Positions 62,608-64,000 of a DNA stretch of 64,000 bases are shown piece by piece (the first letter of the stretch is position 1; each line of letters starts with the position of its first letter). The notes beneath the pieces were generated by a model, which had not been told where the DNA came from, searched no databases, and was given only the letters and a program-made list of their open reading frames with translations. Source of the stretch: JAOXRU01 sp965247735 (GTDB lineage Bacteria > Bacteroidota > Bacteroidia > Flavobacteriales > Flavobacteriaceae); NCBI GenBank assembly GCA_965247735.1, contig CBDFHN010000002.1, forward strand, positions 2,170,001-2,234,000, given 5' to 3'. The position numbers were made by a program, and so were the translations under genes.

Positions 62608-64000
62608 CTAGGTTGTGGTTTGAAATGTAATAGTATAGCTAACCCCTGGGTTTGAAATAATATTAACAGTTCCTTTAATTTGTTTGGTTAATCCTTGGAT
62701 TAGTTTCATGCCTAAAGACGGACTGTTTTCTATCTTAAAATCGTTGGGAAGACCAATACCCGAATCCATAATTTTTATGGCACATATCTCATTATTTTGA
62801 CGGGCTTCAATTGTAATGATTCCACTTTTTTCATTAGGAAAAGCATACTTAATACTATTGGCAATAATCTCGTTTATAATCAGTCCACATGGTACTAAAT
62901 GATCCATATCCAGATAGATTTTATCAATGTTGGTTTTGATCTGAATATTTTGCTCAGGCAGGTTATAACTCGTACTAAAATAGGATAATAAGTTTTCTAA
63001 ATAACTCTGCAAATTGATTGTCGATAAATCGGAAGATTTATACAAACGTTCATGAATAATCGCCATGGCTTGAATCTTATTCTGAATTTCCTGTATAATT
63101 TCAACTGAACTTTTCTTAGCACTAAATTGATTTTGCAAATTCAATAAGCTAGAAACAATTTGTAAATTATTTTTAACCCTGTGATGCACTTCTTTTAGTA
63201 AAATTTGATTATCATTTAATGCTTCCTCTAATTTTTTGTTAGTCTTTTGTTTGCTTTTGTATGCATAGACTAAACCTGCAATTACCAAAGCCAAAAGGAA
63301 TATTCCAAGACTTAAAAATAGCAGTGTATTTCTTTGATTCTTATTTTCTAAGTCTTTAACTTTATTCTGATTAGCAAGAAGTTTAAGTTCTTTATCTTTT
63401 GATGCAACATCAAACCTTGCTTCAATTTCTTTTAACTGTTTATTTTTTTCTTTATTAAATAAGGAGTCTTTTATTGTATTATACCGTACTAAATATTGAT
63501 AGCTTTTAGCATCTTCTTTTTTACGATGATAATACAAATGCATAGCTTCATAAACTTCAGACAGTTTGGGTAAAGCATTAATTTTATTAGCTAATTCTAA
63601 AGCAAGTTTATAACTTTCTTCTGCCTTTTGCTGGTTATTAATTTGCTCATAAACGTTTGCTAAGGTTAAATAAGCAAGTGTTTTATCTTCGGAATAACCT
63701 GTAATTTCTGTTTTATCTAGAATGCTTTGCGCGTATTTTTCAGCTTCATTGTATTTTTTTTCTTCGATACTGATTTGCGCTAAATTATTAAGTGCTGTAA
63801 TTTCAATACCCAAATTATCATGAGTTTCTGAAATTTTCAAGACTTCGTTTAAATTTTTACGAGCTATAGCGTACCTTTTTTGACGCATATACATTTCGCT
63901 AATATTCACCAAAACATGTGCTCTGTACGTTTTATTCTCTGGTTTTTCGGATAGTTTTAGAGCTTTTTGATAATAGACATTTGCCCTTTCATCATCCTTT
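62608..64000 (-). CDS. TPR sensor histidine kinase (HisKA_2 type), 5' end outside the window
   Basis: The frame is open to the last base of the window, so the N-terminus, probably a signal peptide and more TPRs, is missing; the apparent TTG start at 63912 is internal. Visible are TPR-type repeats, then a transmembrane helix (LLFLSLGIFLLALVIAGLVYAY), a coiled coil and the HisKA_2 motif EVHHRVKNNLQIVSSLLNLQ. The HATPase domain has LIINEIIANSIKYAF, IMDSGIGLP and SLGMKLIQGL. This motif pattern is that of HWE/HisKA_2 kinases such as those acting with PhyR-like or LytTR-type regulators. It differs from the two kinases at 6-10 kb. No response regulator is in the window. Confidence 0.93.
   Translation of the reverse strand, partial: KDDERANVYYQKALKLSEKPENKTYRAHVLVNISEMYMRQKRYAIARKNLNEVLKISETHDNLGIEITALNNLAQISIEEKKYNEAEKYAQSILDKTEITGYSEDKTLAYLTLANVYEQINNQQKAEESYKLALELANKINALPKLSEVYEAMHLYYHRKKEDAKSYQYLVRYNTIKDSLFNKEKNKQLKEIEARFDVASKDKELKLLANQNKVKDLENKNQRNTLLFLSLGIFLLALVIAGLVYAYKSKQKTNKKLEEALNDNQILLKEVHHRVKNNLQIVSSLLNLQNQFSAKKSSVEIIQEIQNKIQAMAIIHERLYKSSDLSTINLQSYLENLLSYFSTSYNLPEQNIQIKTNIDKIYLDMDHLVPCGLIINEIIANSIKYAFPNEKSGIITIEARQNNEICAIKIMDSGIGLPNDFKIENSPSLGMKLIQGLTKQIKGTVNIISNPGVSYTITFQTTT

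Overview
The window comes from a low-GC member of the Bacteroidota, most likely a marine Flavobacteriaceae. The evidence is SusC/SusD outer-membrane pairs, many lipoproteins with a C-SSDDD start, TPR-fused sensor kinases and regulators, FecI/FecR-controlled TonB receptors, and promoters of the Bacteroidota type (TTTG, about 19 bases, TAnnTTTG). No rRNA or tRNA gene was seen. About 49 protein genes, several pseudogenes, one striking tandem repeat and one likely acquired island are described.

Layout. (1) 1-5.3 kb: secreted or lipoprotein genes of unknown function, then an overlapping pair, a membrane-anchored TPR-CHAT (caspase-like) protein and a small retropepsin-like aspartic protease. (2) 5.6-10.5 kb: a small lipoprotein and two tandem paralogous TPR sensor histidine kinases; the second has lost key ATP-binding residues. 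(3) 10.8-11.4 kb: a 12-unit hairpin-bearing tandem repeat, followed by dispersed flavobacterial-type intergenic repeats and a candidate structured element. (4) 11.8-18.7 kb: sucB/sucA of the 2-oxoglutarate dehydrogenase complex, a divergent outer-membrane protein, an exported amidohydrolase, and a MarR regulator with a perfect palindromic operator in front of a DoxX-like membrane protein.

(5) 19.4-34.8 kb: a polysaccharide utilization locus (SusC, SusD, two GH92 alpha-mannosidases, FucP-like transporter, basic-secretory-protein metallopeptidase, TPR-AraC regulator) probably directed at mannose-rich N-glycans or glycoproteins. It sits between two direct copies of a doxX/galE junction (360 bp at about 98% identity, no gaps). 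The left copy carries a truncated galE and the right copy a decayed doxX, so the locus looks like an insertion between doxX and galE. (6) 35.1-38.9 kb: galE, a DegT-type aminotransferase and waaA, envelope sugar functions. (7) 39.3-49.5 kb: an ABC-F protein and then a minus-strand iron/siderophore set: ECF sigma factor, FecR, TonB receptor, DUF4374 lipoprotein, two small membrane proteins (DUF3325- and DUF3649-like) and a PepSY membrane protein, resembling the XusABC xenosiderophore system.

(8) 49.8-52.6 kb: a PNPOx-like protein, then a TetR-controlled DUF1348/alpha-beta-hydrolase pair with matching operators. (9) 52.8-60.3 kb: a YtrA-type GntR regulator heading an ABC export locus that ends in a 1218-residue permease fused to an M1 aminopeptidase domain. 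(10) 60.3-64 kb: a decayed hydrolase gene, a lipoprotein and a TPR histidine kinase cut by the window end.
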